A stretch of DNA of 64,000 bases, taken from NCBI RefSeq assembly GCF_000959445.1, contig NZ_CP009631.1, forward strand, positions 2,418,001-2,482,000, in the 5' to 3' direction. Below, in pieces: positions 1 to 8,896 of the stretch (position 1 is its first letter; each line of letters opens with the position of its first letter). The stretch is from Burkholderia vietnamiensis LMG 10929 (GTDB lineage Bacteria > Pseudomonadota > Gammaproteobacteria > Burkholderiales > Burkholderiaceae). Under the pieces are notes generated by a model. The model was given only the letters and a program-made list of their open reading frames with translations, ran no database searches and had not been told where the DNA came from. A program made the position numbers and the translations under genes.

Positions 1-357
1 CGCCTCGATGCCGGCCCAGTCGCCGACCATGCGCCAGTCGTCGCCCGGCTGGGGCGTCCACGGTGCGCGGCGCAGCGCCCACAGCGGCACGTGCGCGTCG
101 CGCGCGGCGGCGGCCGCGTTCGCGCTGATTTGCGCGGCATACGGATGCGTCGCGTCGATCACGAGCCCGATGCCGGCATCGCGCAGATACGCGGCGAGCC
201 CGGCCGCGCCGCCGAAGCCGCCGACCCGCACCGCGCAGCGCAGATCGTCGGGCACCTTGCCGAGGCCCGCGAGGCTGTACACGTGTCGCGGGCCGAGGGC
301 GCGCGCGATCTTCAACGCGTCGCCGGTGCCGCCGAGCAGCAGGATGCGCGCGCTCAT
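1..357 (-). CDS. cobK: Precorrin-6A reductase CobK, N-terminal part (runs off left edge)
   Basis: NADPH-dependent reductase of the corrin ring precursor (precorrin-6A to 6B in the oxygen-dependent B12 pathway). Only the first 119 codons are in the window. The N-terminus has the Rossmann-like GGTGDA motif at residues 9-14, and further on the family phrases VGGFGG and DATHPYA are visible. The ATG overlaps the stop of the upstream cbiD (ATGA), so translation is probably coupled in a cobL-cbiD-cobK minus-strand run. Family assignment is confident; the C-terminal half cannot be seen. Confidence 0.9.
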   Translation of the reverse strand, partial: MSARILLLGGTGDALKIARALGPRHVYSLAGLGKVPDDLRCAVRVGGFGGAAGLAAYLRDAGIGLVIDATHPYAAQISANAAAAARDAHVPLWALRRAPWTPQPGDDWRMVGDWAGIEA

Positions 358-1445
358 CGCGCACTCCCGACGAAGCGCCCTTGCCGGTCGATCGCGAACA
401 TCTCGACCGCGACCGAGGCCGGCACGATGTCGCGCGCGACGCGCAGCGCATGTGCACAGACGATGTCGCCGAGCGGCACGCCGTCGGCGAGCGCGAGCTT
501 CAGCGCTTCCTGGCTCGTGTTGGCCGCGCGCATCGCGGCCTGCAGCGCGTCGCTCGCGCCGGCGTCGGCCGCCCACTGCGCGAGCAGCGGCAGGTCGATG
601 CTCGAATGGCGGCTGTGCAGGTCGAGATGGCCGGCCGCGAGCTTGCTGAGCTTGCCGAAACCGCCGCACATCGACACGCGCGCGAGCGGCGCCCGGCGCA
701 GATGCTTGAGCACCGCGCCCGCGAAATCGCCCATCTCGATCAGCGCGATGTCGGGCAGCCCGTAGTGCGCGCGCATCGCGTCCTCGCTCGCGTTTCCGGT
801 GCACGCGGCGATGTGCGCGATGCCGTTCGCGCGCGCGACGTCGATGCCCTGATGGATCGACGCGATGTACGCCGCACAGGAGAACGGCCGCACGATGCCG
901 GTCGTGCCGAGGATCGACAGGCCGCCGACGATGCCGAGCCGCGGGTTCATCGTCTTCAGTGCGAGCGCCTCGCCGCCCTCGACGCCGATCGTCACGTCGA
1001 ATCCGCCCGTATAGCCGTGCTCGGCCGCGAGCGCGTCGAGGTGCGTCGTCATCATCTGGCGCGGCACCGGGTTGATCGCCGGCTCGCCGATCGGCAGCGC
1101 GAGCCCCGCGCGCGTCACCGTGCCGACGCCCGGCCCCGCATGGAAGCGCACGCCCGGCGCGGCCGACAGCGCGACGCGCGCAAACACCAGCGCGCCGTGC
1201 GTGACGTCGGGATCGTCGCCGGCGTCCTTGATCGTGCCGGCTTCGGCGCCGGCCGCCGTGGTCCGGCAGAATTCGAGCCGCATCATCACGCGCTGGCCCT
1301 TCGGCAACACGATCTCGACCGCATCGTCGGCACGGCCGCCGAGCAGCAGGCGCGCGGCCGCGAGCGACGTCGCGGTGGCGCAGCTGCCGGTCGTGTAGCC
1401 GAACCGCAGCGGCGCCGGCTGTTCGGGCGTTTCGTCGCGCATCAT
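354..1445 (-). CDS. cbiD: Cobalt-precorrin-5B C1-methyltransferase CbiD
   Basis: 363 aa, full length for CbiD. It methylates C1 of the corrin precursor. CbiD belongs to the oxygen-independent pathway but takes the place of CobF in many aerobic B12 producers such as pseudomonads. The conserved N-terminal GYTTGSCA box is at about residues 16-23, and the HSRHSSID segment lies in the C-terminal third. The start is an ATG-ATG pair; the first ATG overlaps the cobL stop (ATGA) and the gene's own stop overlaps the cobK start. Tight overlaps on both sides indicate one coupled operon. Confidence 0.93.
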   Translation of the reverse strand: MMRDETPEQPAPLRFGYTTGSCATATSLAAARLLLGGRADDAVEIVLPKGQRVMMRLEFCRTTAAGAEAGTIKDAGDDPDVTHGALVFARVALSAAPGVRFHAGPGVGTVTRAGLALPIGEPAINPVPRQMMTTHLDALAAEHGYTGGFDVTIGVEGGEALALKTMNPRLGIVGGLSILGTTGIVRPFSCAAYIASIHQGIDVARANGIAHIAACTGNASEDAMRAHYGLPDIALIEMGDFAGAVLKHLRRAPLARVSMCGGFGKLSKLAAGHLDLHSRHSSIDLPLLAQWAADAGASDALQAAMRAANTSQEALKLALADGVPLGDIVCAHALRVARDIVPASVAVEMFAIDRQGRFVGSAR

Positions 1446-2659
1446 GCAGCGCCCGCGTCGGGCTTGCGCACGTCGTACAGCGTGACCGGCAGCGGCTGCC
1501 GCCACGTGTCGAAGCGGCCGAGCGGCTCGGCATGCGCGAGCGACACGCGCATGAGCGAGCCGCCGTGTGCGTCGCGCCACGCGGCGAGCGCGAGCTCGCC
1601 CTGCAGCGTCACCGCGTTCGCGACGAGCCGCCCGCCCGGCTTCAGCGCGGCCCAGCACGCGTCGAGCACGCCGGCCCCAGTCGCGCCGCCGCCGATGAAG
1701 ATCGCGTCGGGCGGCGCCAGCCCCATGAGCGCAGCGGGCGCGCGCCCGGCGACGAGTTGCAGGCCCGGCACGCCGAGCGCGTCGCGGTTGTGTTCGATGT
1801 AACGCTGCCGTTCCGCGTGCGACTCGATCGCGATGGCGTGACACGACGGATGCGCCCGCATCCATTCGATGCCGATCGAGCCGCTGCCCGCGCCCACGTC
1901 CCACAGCAGCTCGCCCGGCGCGGGCGCGAGACGCCCGAGCGTCAGCGCGCGCATGTCGCGCTTGGTGAGCTGGCCGTCGTGCCGGTATGCGTCGTCGGGC
2001 AGGCCCGGCGTGAGCGCGCGGCGCGGCGCATCGGCGCCGGCCACGCAGTCGAGCGCGACGAGATTGAGCGCCGCGGTTTCGTCGATCCGCCAGTCGTGCG
2101 CGAGGCCGTCGATGCGCCGCTCCAGCGGGCCGCCGAGGTGCTCGAACACGCTGATGCGGGTCGGCCCGAAGCCGCGCGCCGTCAGTTCGGCGGCGACCGT
2201 GGCCGGTGTGCGGCCGTCCGCGCTCAACACGAACAGGCGCCGGCCCGGCAGCAGGTGGCGCGCGAGTGTCGCGAGCGGCCGGCCGACGAGCGACACGGCG
2301 CCGACGTCCTGCAACGCCCAGCCGAGGCGCGCGGCCGCAAGCGACAGCGACGACGGCGCGGGCATGACGCGCCATTCGTCGGCGCCCAGCTCACGCGCGA
2401 GCGTCGCGCCGACGCCGAACAGCATCGGGTCGCCGCTCGCGAGCACGCAGACGGGCGCGCCGCGCGTCGCGAGCAGGCCCGACAGATCGAACGGCGACGG
2501 CCACGCTTCGCGGGCGGCCGTCAGCCGCGCCGGCAGCATGTCGAGGTGCCGCCGCGCGCCGATGATCCGCGTCGCGTCGAGCAGCGCGCGCCGCGCGCTG
2601 CGCCCGAGCCCCGCGTAGCCGTCGTCGCCGATGCCCACTACCGTCAGCCACGCCGTCAT
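1442..2659 (-). CDS. cobL: Precorrin-6Y C5,15-methyltransferase (decarboxylating) CobL, CbiE-CbiT fusion
   Basis: 405 aa. It adds methyl groups at C5 and C15 and removes the C12 acetate carboxyl of precorrin-6Y. The N-terminal half (about 1-200) is a tetrapyrrole methylase of CbiE type, with VVGIGDDG at the start and SGDPMLFG further in. The C-terminal half is CbiT-like, with a SAM-binding [10 protein letters not shown] motif at about residue 253. I chose this ATG because a GGGGAAGG ribosome binding site lies just upstream; an earlier in-frame start is possible. It is first gene of the minus-strand cobL-cbiD-cobK run. No riboswitch is visible on this strand upstream. Confidence 0.93.
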   Translation of the reverse strand: MTAWLTVVGIGDDGYAGLGRSARRALLDATRIIGARRHLDMLPARLTAAREAWPSPFDLSGLLATRGAPVCVLASGDPMLFGVGATLARELGADEWRVMPAPSSLSLAAARLGWALQDVGAVSLVGRPLATLARHLLPGRRLFVLSADGRTPATVAAELTARGFGPTRISVFEHLGGPLERRIDGLAHDWRIDETAALNLVALDCVAGADAPRRALTPGLPDDAYRHDGQLTKRDMRALTLGRLAPAPGELLWDVGAGSGSIGIEWMRAHPSCHAIAIESHAERQRYIEHNRDALGVPGLQLVAGRAPAALMGLAPPDAIFIGGGATGAGVLDACWAALKPGGRLVANAVTLQGELALAAWRDAHGGSLMRVSLAHAEPLGRFDTWRQPLPVTLYDVRKPDAGAA

Positions 2660-2877
2660 CCATCCTTCCCCATCGTCCGGTTCCATCGAGTCGCCGCGCG
2701 CGGCGCACACGCGCGCGCTGGTGCGGCGATCCGCATTGCGAAAGACGGCATGGTAGCGTGTTCCACCGCGCGTTTCCATCCGCCGGCCGCGGCGCCGCGC
2801 AGCGTTTTCGCGTCGGCTCACACCGCCGTTCGGCGGTCGCGAAGCGGCGGTGAAATCGGGTATCCTACGGCCGTTCG

Positions 2878-3045
2878 TTCGCCGGTGCCCTTCGGGGCCG
2901 AAGAGGGAACACAGGGCGCGCCGCGCCGCTGTGGCTGCCCCCGCAACTGTAGACAGCGAGCCGCGCTCCGCCACATGCCACTGGTTTCACCGGGAAGGCC
3001 GGGAGCCGGCGCCGACCTGTCAGCCAGGAGACCTGCCGGCCAGAA
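2878..3045 (+). ncRNA. Cobalamin riboswitch upstream of cobG
   Basis: The plus strand carries the ordered consensus elements of an AdoCbl-type riboswitch: GAAGAGGGAACACAGG, then GCTGCCCCCGCAACTGTAG, then GCCACTGG, GGGAAGGCCGGGAG, and the 3' B12 box AGCCAGGAGACCTGCC at about 3022-3037. It lies about 75 bases before the probable cobG start, so it should repress cobGHIJ when cobalamin is plentiful. No Rho-independent terminator follows, which suggests control of translation initiation. The exact 5' end is approximate. Confidence 0.93.
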
Positions 3046-3121
3046 AGTGCGTGCGTGCCAGTCGGCGTCGGGCGGGGTGTACCGATGCGTTGGCCGCGGC
3101 GCCACACTGCCCGCTATCCCG

Positions 3122-4561
3122 TTGAGTTCCGCCCCCGATTCGAATCCTGCGTTGCCCGTCGTGCGCCCGTCGGCGTGCCCGGGGCTCATGCGCGTCGTCG
3201 CGGCCGCAGACGGCGGCCTGTGCCGGATCAAGCTGCCCGGCGGCCGGCTCGCCGCCGCGCAGGCGCGCGCGATCGCCGACGCCGCGCGCCGGTACGGCTC
3301 CGGCCTGATCGACGCGACCAACCGCGCGAACCTGCAACTGCGCGGCATTCGCGACGGCGCGGCCGCGCCGCTCGCCGGCGCCCTGCTCGACGCGGGCCTC
3401 GGCCCCAACTCGGCCGCGTACTCCGGTGCGTGCTGCGGCGCGGATGCGGCCGGTGCAAGCGACGCCGACGACGCCCGCGCCGCGCTCGCCGCGAGCGACG
3501 ACGTGCGCAACCTGCTGCTGAGCCCGCTCGCCGGGCTCGATCGCGCCGCGCTCGTCGACAGCCGCGCGCTCGCGCGCCCGCTGCTCGACATGCTGACGCA
3601 CGAGCCGCGCCGCGGCGAGCTGTCGCCGAAATTCTCGATCCAGCTGGACGGCGGCGAAGCGGTCGCGGCGCTCGATCATCCGCACGACATCTGGCTCGCC
3701 GCATGGCGTCGCGACGACGGCGCGCCGCGCATCGCCGCGGGCCTCGCCGGCTGTCCGCCGGTCGCGCCCGGCGACCGGCCCGCATCGTTCGACGTCGCGC
3801 CGCACCAGGCCGTCGAACTGGTGCGCGCGTTGCTGCTCGCGTTCCTCGATCTGGCACCGGCCGGCGTCACGCGCATGCGGGCGCTGCTCGCCGACGGCGG
3901 CGAACGCGCGCTCGTCGCGCGCGCGCAGCACTACGCGCCGTTCCCGCTCGCGGCCGATCCGGCGCTCGCCGGCTGGCGGCGCCCGCCGGCCGACGCCGCG
4001 CTGCGCTTCGGCGCACGGCCGACGCGCGACGCCGATCGCTGCAGCGTCGGCGCGCAGTTCGTGCTCGGTCGGCTCGATGCCGCGCTGCTGGAGCGGCTCG
4101 CCGCGCTGGCCGACGCCGACGGCGACGGCACGCTGTCGATGACGCCGTGGCAAGGCGTCTTCGTGCACGGCGTGCGCGCCGCCCGCGCGCACGCCGTGCT
4201 GGCCACGCTCGCGTCGCTGGGCCTCGTCTGCACACCGCTCGACCCGCTCGCGACGCTGGTCGCGTGCACCGGCAGCGCGGGCTGCGCGAAGGCGCGCGCG
4301 GATACCAAAGGCGATGCGCTCGCGCTCGCCGCGCGCGTCGGCCGGCCGCTCGACGTGCATCTGAGCGGCTGCGAGCGCCATTGCGCGCTGCCGCATCCCG
4401 CGGCCTACACGCTGATCGCGGTGGCGCCCGCACGCTACGACCTTTACCGGCGCGATACGACCGTGGGCCCCGGCGCCCCGCTCGCGCGCCATCTGACGAT
4501 TGACCAGGCCGCGGCTCGACTGACGGGCGCGCGGCACAGCCAGGACACCACCGATGCTTGA
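3122..4561 (+). CDS. cobG: Precorrin-3B synthase CobG
   Basis: About 479 aa from a TTG start. CobG is an oxygen-using Fe-S/sirohaem-type monooxygenase of the sulfite/nitrite reductase fold that makes precorrin-3B, marking the aerobic B12 route. The C-terminal half has the cofactor cysteines CTGSAGC and CERHC; the conserved RPSACPGL and RIKLPGG segments are near the N-terminus. The first in-frame ATG (3188) falls after RPSACPGL, so a non-ATG start is needed: TTG 3122, TTG 3152, GTG 3161 or GTG 3077. None has a convincing Shine-Dalgarno sequence, which may fit riboswitch masking. The gene overlaps cobH by 8 bases. Confidence 0.88.
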   Translation: MSSAPDSNPALPVVRPSACPGLMRVVAAADGGLCRIKLPGGRLAAAQARAIADAARRYGSGLIDATNRANLQLRGIRDGAAAPLAGALLDAGLGPNSAAYSGACCGADAAGASDADDARAALAASDDVRNLLLSPLAGLDRAALVDSRALARPLLDMLTHEPRRGELSPKFSIQLDGGEAVAALDHPHDIWLAAWRRDDGAPRIAAGLAGCPPVAPGDRPASFDVAPHQAVELVRALLLAFLDLAPAGVTRMRALLADGGERALVARAQHYAPFPLAADPALAGWRRPPADAALRFGARPTRDADRCSVGAQFVLGRLDAALLERLAALADADGDGTLSMTPWQGVFVHGVRAARAHAVLATLASLGLVCTPLDPLATLVACTGSAGCAKARADTKGDALALAARVGRPLDVHLSGCERHCALPHPAAYTLIAVAPARYDLYRRDTTVGPGAPLARHLTIDQAAARLTGARHSQDTTDA

Positions 4562-5180
4562 CTACATTCGCGACGGGCAGGAGATCTACCGCCAGTCGTT
4601 CGCGACGATCCGCGCCGAGGCCGATCTGACGCGGATTCCGCCCGATCTCGAGAAACTCGCGGTGCGCGTGATCCACGCGTGCGGGATGATCGACATCGTG
4701 TACGACCTGCGTTTTTCCGCGGGCGCGGGCCACGCGGGCCGCAGCGCGCTCGCGGCCGGCGCGCCGATCCTGTGCGACGCGAAAATGGTCGCCGAAGGCA
4801 TCACGCGCGCGCGGCTGCCGGCCGGCAATCGCGTGATCTGCACGCTCGGCGAGCCGGAAGTGCCCGCGCTCGCACGCGAGCTCGGCAACACGCGCTCGGC
4901 CGCGGCGCTCGAATTGTGGCGCCCGCATCTGGCCGGCAGCGTGGTCGTGATCGGCAACGCGCCGACCGCGCTGTTTCATCTGCTCGACATGCTCGACGCC
5001 GGCGCGCCGCGCCCGGCGCTGATCCTCGGCTTTCCGGTCGGCTTCATCGGCGCGGCCGAATCGAAGGCGCTGCTCGACGCCGACAGCCGCGGCGTGCCGT
5101 ACGTCGCGCTGCTCGGCCGGCGCGGCGGCAGCGCGATGGCCGCGGCCGCCGTCAACGCGCTGGCCACGGAGGCCGAATGA
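4554..5180 (+). CDS. cobH: Precorrin-8X methylmutase CobH
   Basis: 208 aa, normal CobH/CbiC length. It moves the C11 methyl to C12, giving hydrogenobyrinate. Conserved segments include RVIHACGM (with the catalytic histidine), [10 protein letters not shown] and [13 protein letters not shown]. The start ATG lies inside the end of cobG and its stop overlaps the cobI ATG (ATGA), so cobG, cobH and cobI are translationally coupled. Confidence 0.95.
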   Translation: MLDYIRDGQEIYRQSFATIRAEADLTRIPPDLEKLAVRVIHACGMIDIVYDLRFSAGAGHAGRSALAAGAPILCDAKMVAEGITRARLPAGNRVICTLGEPEVPALARELGNTRSAAALELWRPHLAGSVVVIGNAPTALFHLLDMLDAGAPRPALILGFPVGFIGAAESKALLDADSRGVPYVALLGRRGGSAMAAAAVNALATEAE

Positions 5181-5911
5181 CGGCCGCGCGCGGACGGCTG
5201 TTCGGCGTCGGCGTCGGCCCCGGCGACCCGGAACTGATGACCATCAAGGCGTTGCGGGTGCTGCAGGCCGCGCCGGTGGTCGCGTATTTCGTCGCGAAGG
5301 GCAAGAAAGGCAACGCGTACGGGATCGTCGAAGCCCACCTGCTCGACACGCAGACGCAGCTGCCGCTCGTCTATCCGGTGACGACCGAGGCGTTGCCGCC
5401 GCCGCTCTGCTACGAGACCGTGATCGCCGACTTCTACGACACGGCCGCCGCGATCGTCGCGTCGCATCTCGACGCGGGGCGCGACGTCGCGGTGATCTGC
5501 GAAGGCGATCCGTTCTTCTACGGGTCGTACATGTACCTGCACGATCGCCTCGCGCCGCGCTACGACACCGAAGTGATTCCCGGCGTGTGCGCGATGCTCG
5601 GCGGCACGGCCGTGCTCGGCCAGCCGCTCGTGTATCGCAACCAGAGCCTGTCGGTGCTGTCCGGCGTGCTGCCCGAGCACGAACTGCGCACGCGGCTCGC
5701 GCAGGCCGACGCGGCCGTCGTGATGAAGCTCGGCCGCAACTTCGACAAGGTGCGGCGCGTGCTCGACGAACTCGGCCTCGCGAAGCGTGCGCTGTACGTC
5801 GAGCGCGCGACGATGGCCACGCAGCGGATCGTGCCGCTCGACGACGTCGATCCGATGGCGTCGCCGTATTTCTCGCTGCTCGTCGTGCCGGGGGAAAAAT
5901 GGCAAGGATGA
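5177..5911 (+). CDS. cobI: Precorrin-2 C20-methyltransferase CobI
   Basis: 244 aa, the expected size for CobI/CbiL. SAM-dependent tetrapyrrole methylase acting on C20 of precorrin-2. The SAM-binding [16 protein letters not shown] segment starts at about residue 10, and [13 protein letters not shown] is the second family block. Start overlaps the cobH stop; the cobJ start overlaps its 3' end. Confidence 0.95.
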   Translation: MTAARGRLFGVGVGPGDPELMTIKALRVLQAAPVVAYFVAKGKKGNAYGIVEAHLLDTQTQLPLVYPVTTEALPPPLCYETVIADFYDTAAAIVASHLDAGRDVAVICEGDPFFYGSYMYLHDRLAPRYDTEVIPGVCAMLGGTAVLGQPLVYRNQSLSVLSGVLPEHELRTRLAQADAAVVMKLGRNFDKVRRVLDELGLAKRALYVERATMATQRIVPLDDVDPMASPYFSLLVVPGEKWQG

Positions 5912-7641
5912 CGACTCCGCCCGCGATCGTGATCCTCGGCGCGGGCGCGCTCGACACCGCGCGGCGCATCCAGGCGCGTTATCCGGGCGCGCGCGTGCAC
6001 GGGCTCGCGTCGCGCGTCGACGCCGACGTGCCGTTCGACGAGCTCGGCGCGCAGCTGCGCGAACTCTATGCGCGCGGCGCGCCGATCGTCGCGCTGTGCG
6101 CGGCCGGCATCGTGATCCGCTGCATCGCGCCCGCGCTCGCCGACAAGGGCGTCGAGCCGCCGGTGCTCGCGGTCGCGGAAGACGGCTCGGCCGTCGTGCC
6201 GTTGCTCGGCGGGCTGACCGGCGTCAACGCGATCGCGCGCGAAATCGCGGACGCGCTCGGCGTCGCGCCGGCGATCACGACGAGCGGCGAGTTGCGCTTC
6301 GGCGCGTGCGTGCTCAATCCGCCCGACGGCTACGCGCTCGCCGATCTGCAGCAAGGCAAGCGCTTCGTGTCCGACCTGCTCGCCGGGGCCGCCACGCGCA
6401 TCGACGGCGCGGCGCCGTGGCTCGACGACGTCGCGCTGCCGCGCGACGCCGCCGCCGCGCATGCGATCCGCGTGACGGCGGATGCGTGGCGCGGCGCACG
6501 CGACGAACTGGTGATTCATCCGCGCAGCGTGGTGGTCGGCGTCGATGCGCAGGGCGTGCGGGCCGACGCTGCGGTGTCGTGCGGCGAGCAAGCCGATCCG
6601 TTGCTCGCGCAGCGCATCGGCGCGTTGCTCGATGCGCACGGCCTCGCGCGGCAGGCGCTGGCGGCACTCGTCGCGCCCGCGACGTTGCTCGGCGATGCGC
6701 GGCTCGACGCGGCGGCGCACGCACTCGGCGTGCCGCTGCGTTTCGCCGATGTGGATGCCGGCTCCGATGCCGCCGCGCTGCTCGGCCGCACCTTGCGCGT
6801 CGCTCACACGCTGCGCGGCGCGTCCGGCGGCCTCGCGTGCGCCGTGGCGGCGCAGCCGGTCGATCCCGCCACGCTCGGTCGCGCGCGCGGCCGGCTGACG
6901 GTCCTCGGGCTCGGGCCGGGCGACGCCACCTGGCTCACGCCGGCCGCGCGCGCGGCGCTCGCGCACGCCACCGACATCCTCGGCTACACGACCTACGTGA
7001 CGATGGCCGGGCCGTTCCGGGCGGATCAGCGCGTGCACGGCACCGACAATCGCGAGGAAATGCAGCGCGCGCGCCGTGCGTTCGAACTGGCGGCCGAGGG
7101 CCGTCGCGTCGCGGTCGTGTCGTCGGGCGACCCCGGCGTGTTCGCGATGGCCGCGGCCGTGCTCGAAGCGCTCGACGAAGCACGCGACCCGCAATGGGCG
7201 GCCGTCGAGCTGCGCATCGAACCCGGCGTGTCGGCGTCGCTCGCGACCGCCGCGCAGGCCGGCGCGCCGCTCGGCCACGATTTCTGTGCGATCTCGCTGT
7301 CGGACAACCTGAAGCCGTGGGAGGTGATCGAGACGCGCCTGCGGCATGCGGCGCAAGCCGATCTGGTGATGGCGTTCTACAACCCGATCTCGCGTGCGCG
7401 GCCGTGGCAGCTCGATCGCGCGCTCGACGCGGTGCGCGCGCATCGCGCCGCCGATACGGTCGTCGTGCTCGGGCGCGACATCGGCCGGCCCGGCGCGACG
7501 CTCGTGACGACGACGCTCGGCGCGCTGCGCAGCGATCAGGTGGACATGCGCACGATGGTGATCGTCGGCTCGTCGACGACCCGGCGCTTCGCGATCGGCG
7601 ACGGACGCGAGTGGGTATATACGCCGCGCTGGTATCGCTGA
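5899..7641 (+). CDS. cobJ: CbiG-CobJ fusion: cobalt-precorrin-5A hydrolase-like domain plus precorrin-3B C17-methyltransferase
   Basis: 580 aa, more than twice the size of CobJ alone. Residues 1 to about 325 resemble CbiG: the central-domain phrases [18 protein letters not shown] and [17 protein letters not shown], then a CbiG C-terminal/CobE-like portion. Residues about 331-580 are CobJ/Cbi[30 protein letters not shown] and [14 protein letters not shown]. CobJ methylates C17 and contracts the ring. Two ATGs are possible (5899 and 5908), both inside the end of cobI. Last gene of the riboswitch-controlled cobGHIJ operon. The fusion duplicates the domain encoded separately by cobE at 18.4 kb. 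Confidence 0.92.
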   Translation: MARMTTPPAIVILGAGALDTARRIQARYPGARVHGLASRVDADVPFDELGAQLRELYARGAPIVALCAAGIVIRCIAPALADKGVEPPVLAVAEDGSAVVPLLGGLTGVNAIAREIADALGVAPAITTSGELRFGACVLNPPDGYALADLQQGKRFVSDLLAGAATRIDGAAPWLDDVALPRDAAAAHAIRVTADAWRGARDELVIHPRSVVVGVDAQGVRADAAVSCGEQADPLLAQRIGALLDAHGLARQALAALVAPATLLGDARLDAAAHALGVPLRFADVDAGSDAAALLGRTLRVAHTLRGASGGLACAVAAQPVDPATLGRARGRLTVLGLGPGDATWLTPAARAALAHATDILGYTTYVTMAGPFRADQRVHGTDNREEMQRARRAFELAAEGRRVAVVSSGDPGVFAMAAAVLEALDEARDPQWAAVELRIEPGVSASLATAAQAGAPLGHDFCAISLSDNLKPWEVIETRLRHAAQADLVMAFYNPISRARPWQLDRALDAVRAHRAADTVVVLGRDIGRPGATLVTTTLGALRSDQVDMRTMVIVGSSTTRRFAIGDGREWVYTPRWYR

Positions 7642-7695
7642 GCGCGGCGTCGGTTGCGGCGATCGCCGCGCATTGCGAGCCGCCGGCCCGCGCGC

Positions 7696-8268
7696 TCAGC
7701 CCTGCGGAATCGTGTCCGGGCGCACGTACGCGAGCATGTGCGGCACGTAGTCGGCCTTGCCGAGATCGACGCCGTGATGGCGCAGGATCGCGTACGCCGC
7801 GACCGCGTGAAAGTAGAACTGCGGCAGCGCCCAGTCGCGCGCGTACTGCTCGCCCGTCATGTCGAACGCGGTGCCGTTCGGCAGTTGCAGCGAGATCGGC
7901 CGTGCCGCGCCGCCGTCGAGCGCGTCGGGCGCGAGCTCGCCGAGAAACGCGATCGTGCCGGCGACGATGCCTTGCGCATCGCTCAGCGTGCCGGGTTGCG
8001 CGTCCGCCTGCCAGCCGGCTTCGCGCAACGCGAGCAGCGCGTCGGGCAGCGCTTCGCCGCGCAGCCGGTACACCGGCTCCATCGCCTGAAAGCACGAGAA
8101 GCGCACCTGCGCGGCGAGCGGATACATGTCGGGCGCGAGCTTCAGCGTCAGCAACGCATCGCCCGCGTCGCCCGCGGCCTGCCGCTGCGCGAGCGCCTTG
8201 TCGAGCCACGCGGATTGCGCGCGCAGCATCTGGGTGAAGGTGGGAACGAGCAGTTGGGTCAGTGACAT
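7696..8268 (-). CDS. DUF1993 family protein
   Basis: 190 aa soluble protein. It starts MSLTQLLVPTFTQMLRAQSAWL and looks like the DUF1993 family of helical proteins of unknown role, possibly DinB/YfiT-like in fold. An excellent AGGAGG sits 6 bases before the ATG. It shares strand with the next upstream gene but is not part of B12 synthesis as far as the sequence shows. Confidence 0.8.
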   Translation of the reverse strand: MSLTQLLVPTFTQMLRAQSAWLDKALAQRQAAGDAGDALLTLKLAPDMYPLAAQVRFSCFQAMEPVYRLRGEALPDALLALREAGWQADAQPGTLSDAQGIVAGTIAFLGELAPDALDGGAARPISLQLPNGTAFDMTGEQYARDWALPQFYFHAVAAYAILRHHGVDLGKADYVPHMLAYVRPDTIPQG

Positions 8269-8358
8269 CCAGGTCCTCCTATCGGTCGTTCATGCCGCGA
8301 CCTCGGCGTCGCGGCGAATCGGTCGCCTGCTGCGGCCGCCGCTTCGGCACGCGCGACG

Positions 8359-8811
8359 TCACGGCTTGCCGTGGCGCGCGACGAAGCGGTCGAGCTGCGA
8401 CGCGAAGGCGTTCGCATCGCGCGCGCTGAACGGCGCGGGGCCGCCCGTATCGATGCCCGCGCTGCGCAGCTGTTCCATCATCGCGCGCGTCGACAGGCGC
8501 TCGTCGATGTTCTCGCGGCTGAACCAGTTGCCGCGCGGGTCGAGCGGATGCGCGCCCTTGTCGAGCAAGGCGGCGGCGAGCGGAATGTCGGCCGTCACGA
8601 CCAGATCGCCCGGCTGCGCGAGCTCGACGATGCGCGCGTCGGCCTCGTCGAAACCGGCCGGCACCTGCAGCGCCTTGATATGCGGCGACGGCGGCGTGCG
8701 CAGGAACTGGTTCGCGACCAGCGTCACGCAGATCCCGGTGCGGCGCGCGACGCGAAACAGCATGTCCTTGATGACGGCGGGACACGCGTCGGCGTCGACG
8801 AAGATTTGCAT
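8359..8811 (-). CDS. YaiI/YqxD family (DUF188) protein, NYN/PIN-like
   Basis: 150 aa, the usual family length. It opens with MQIFVDADACPAVIKDML and has DLVVTADIPLAAALLDKGA and LDPRGNWFSRENID, all hallmarks of the UPF0178/YaiI family. The acidic residues of the FVDADACP motif match a PIN-like nuclease fold, but activity is not established for the family. No clear ribosome binding site is seen. Confidence 0.87.
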   Translation of the reverse strand: MQIFVDADACPAVIKDMLFRVARRTGICVTLVANQFLRTPPSPHIKALQVPAGFDEADARIVELAQPGDLVVTADIPLAAALLDKGAHPLDPRGNWFSRENIDERLSTRAMMEQLRSAGIDTGGPAPFSARDANAFASQLDRFVARHGKP

Positions 8812-8896
8812 GGCTGGCGTTCCGGTGAGCTGAAACGGCGATCATAGCGCAGCGCCGCCGCTCGGCACCGCTCGGCAGCACTCACCGCAGGCGCGC

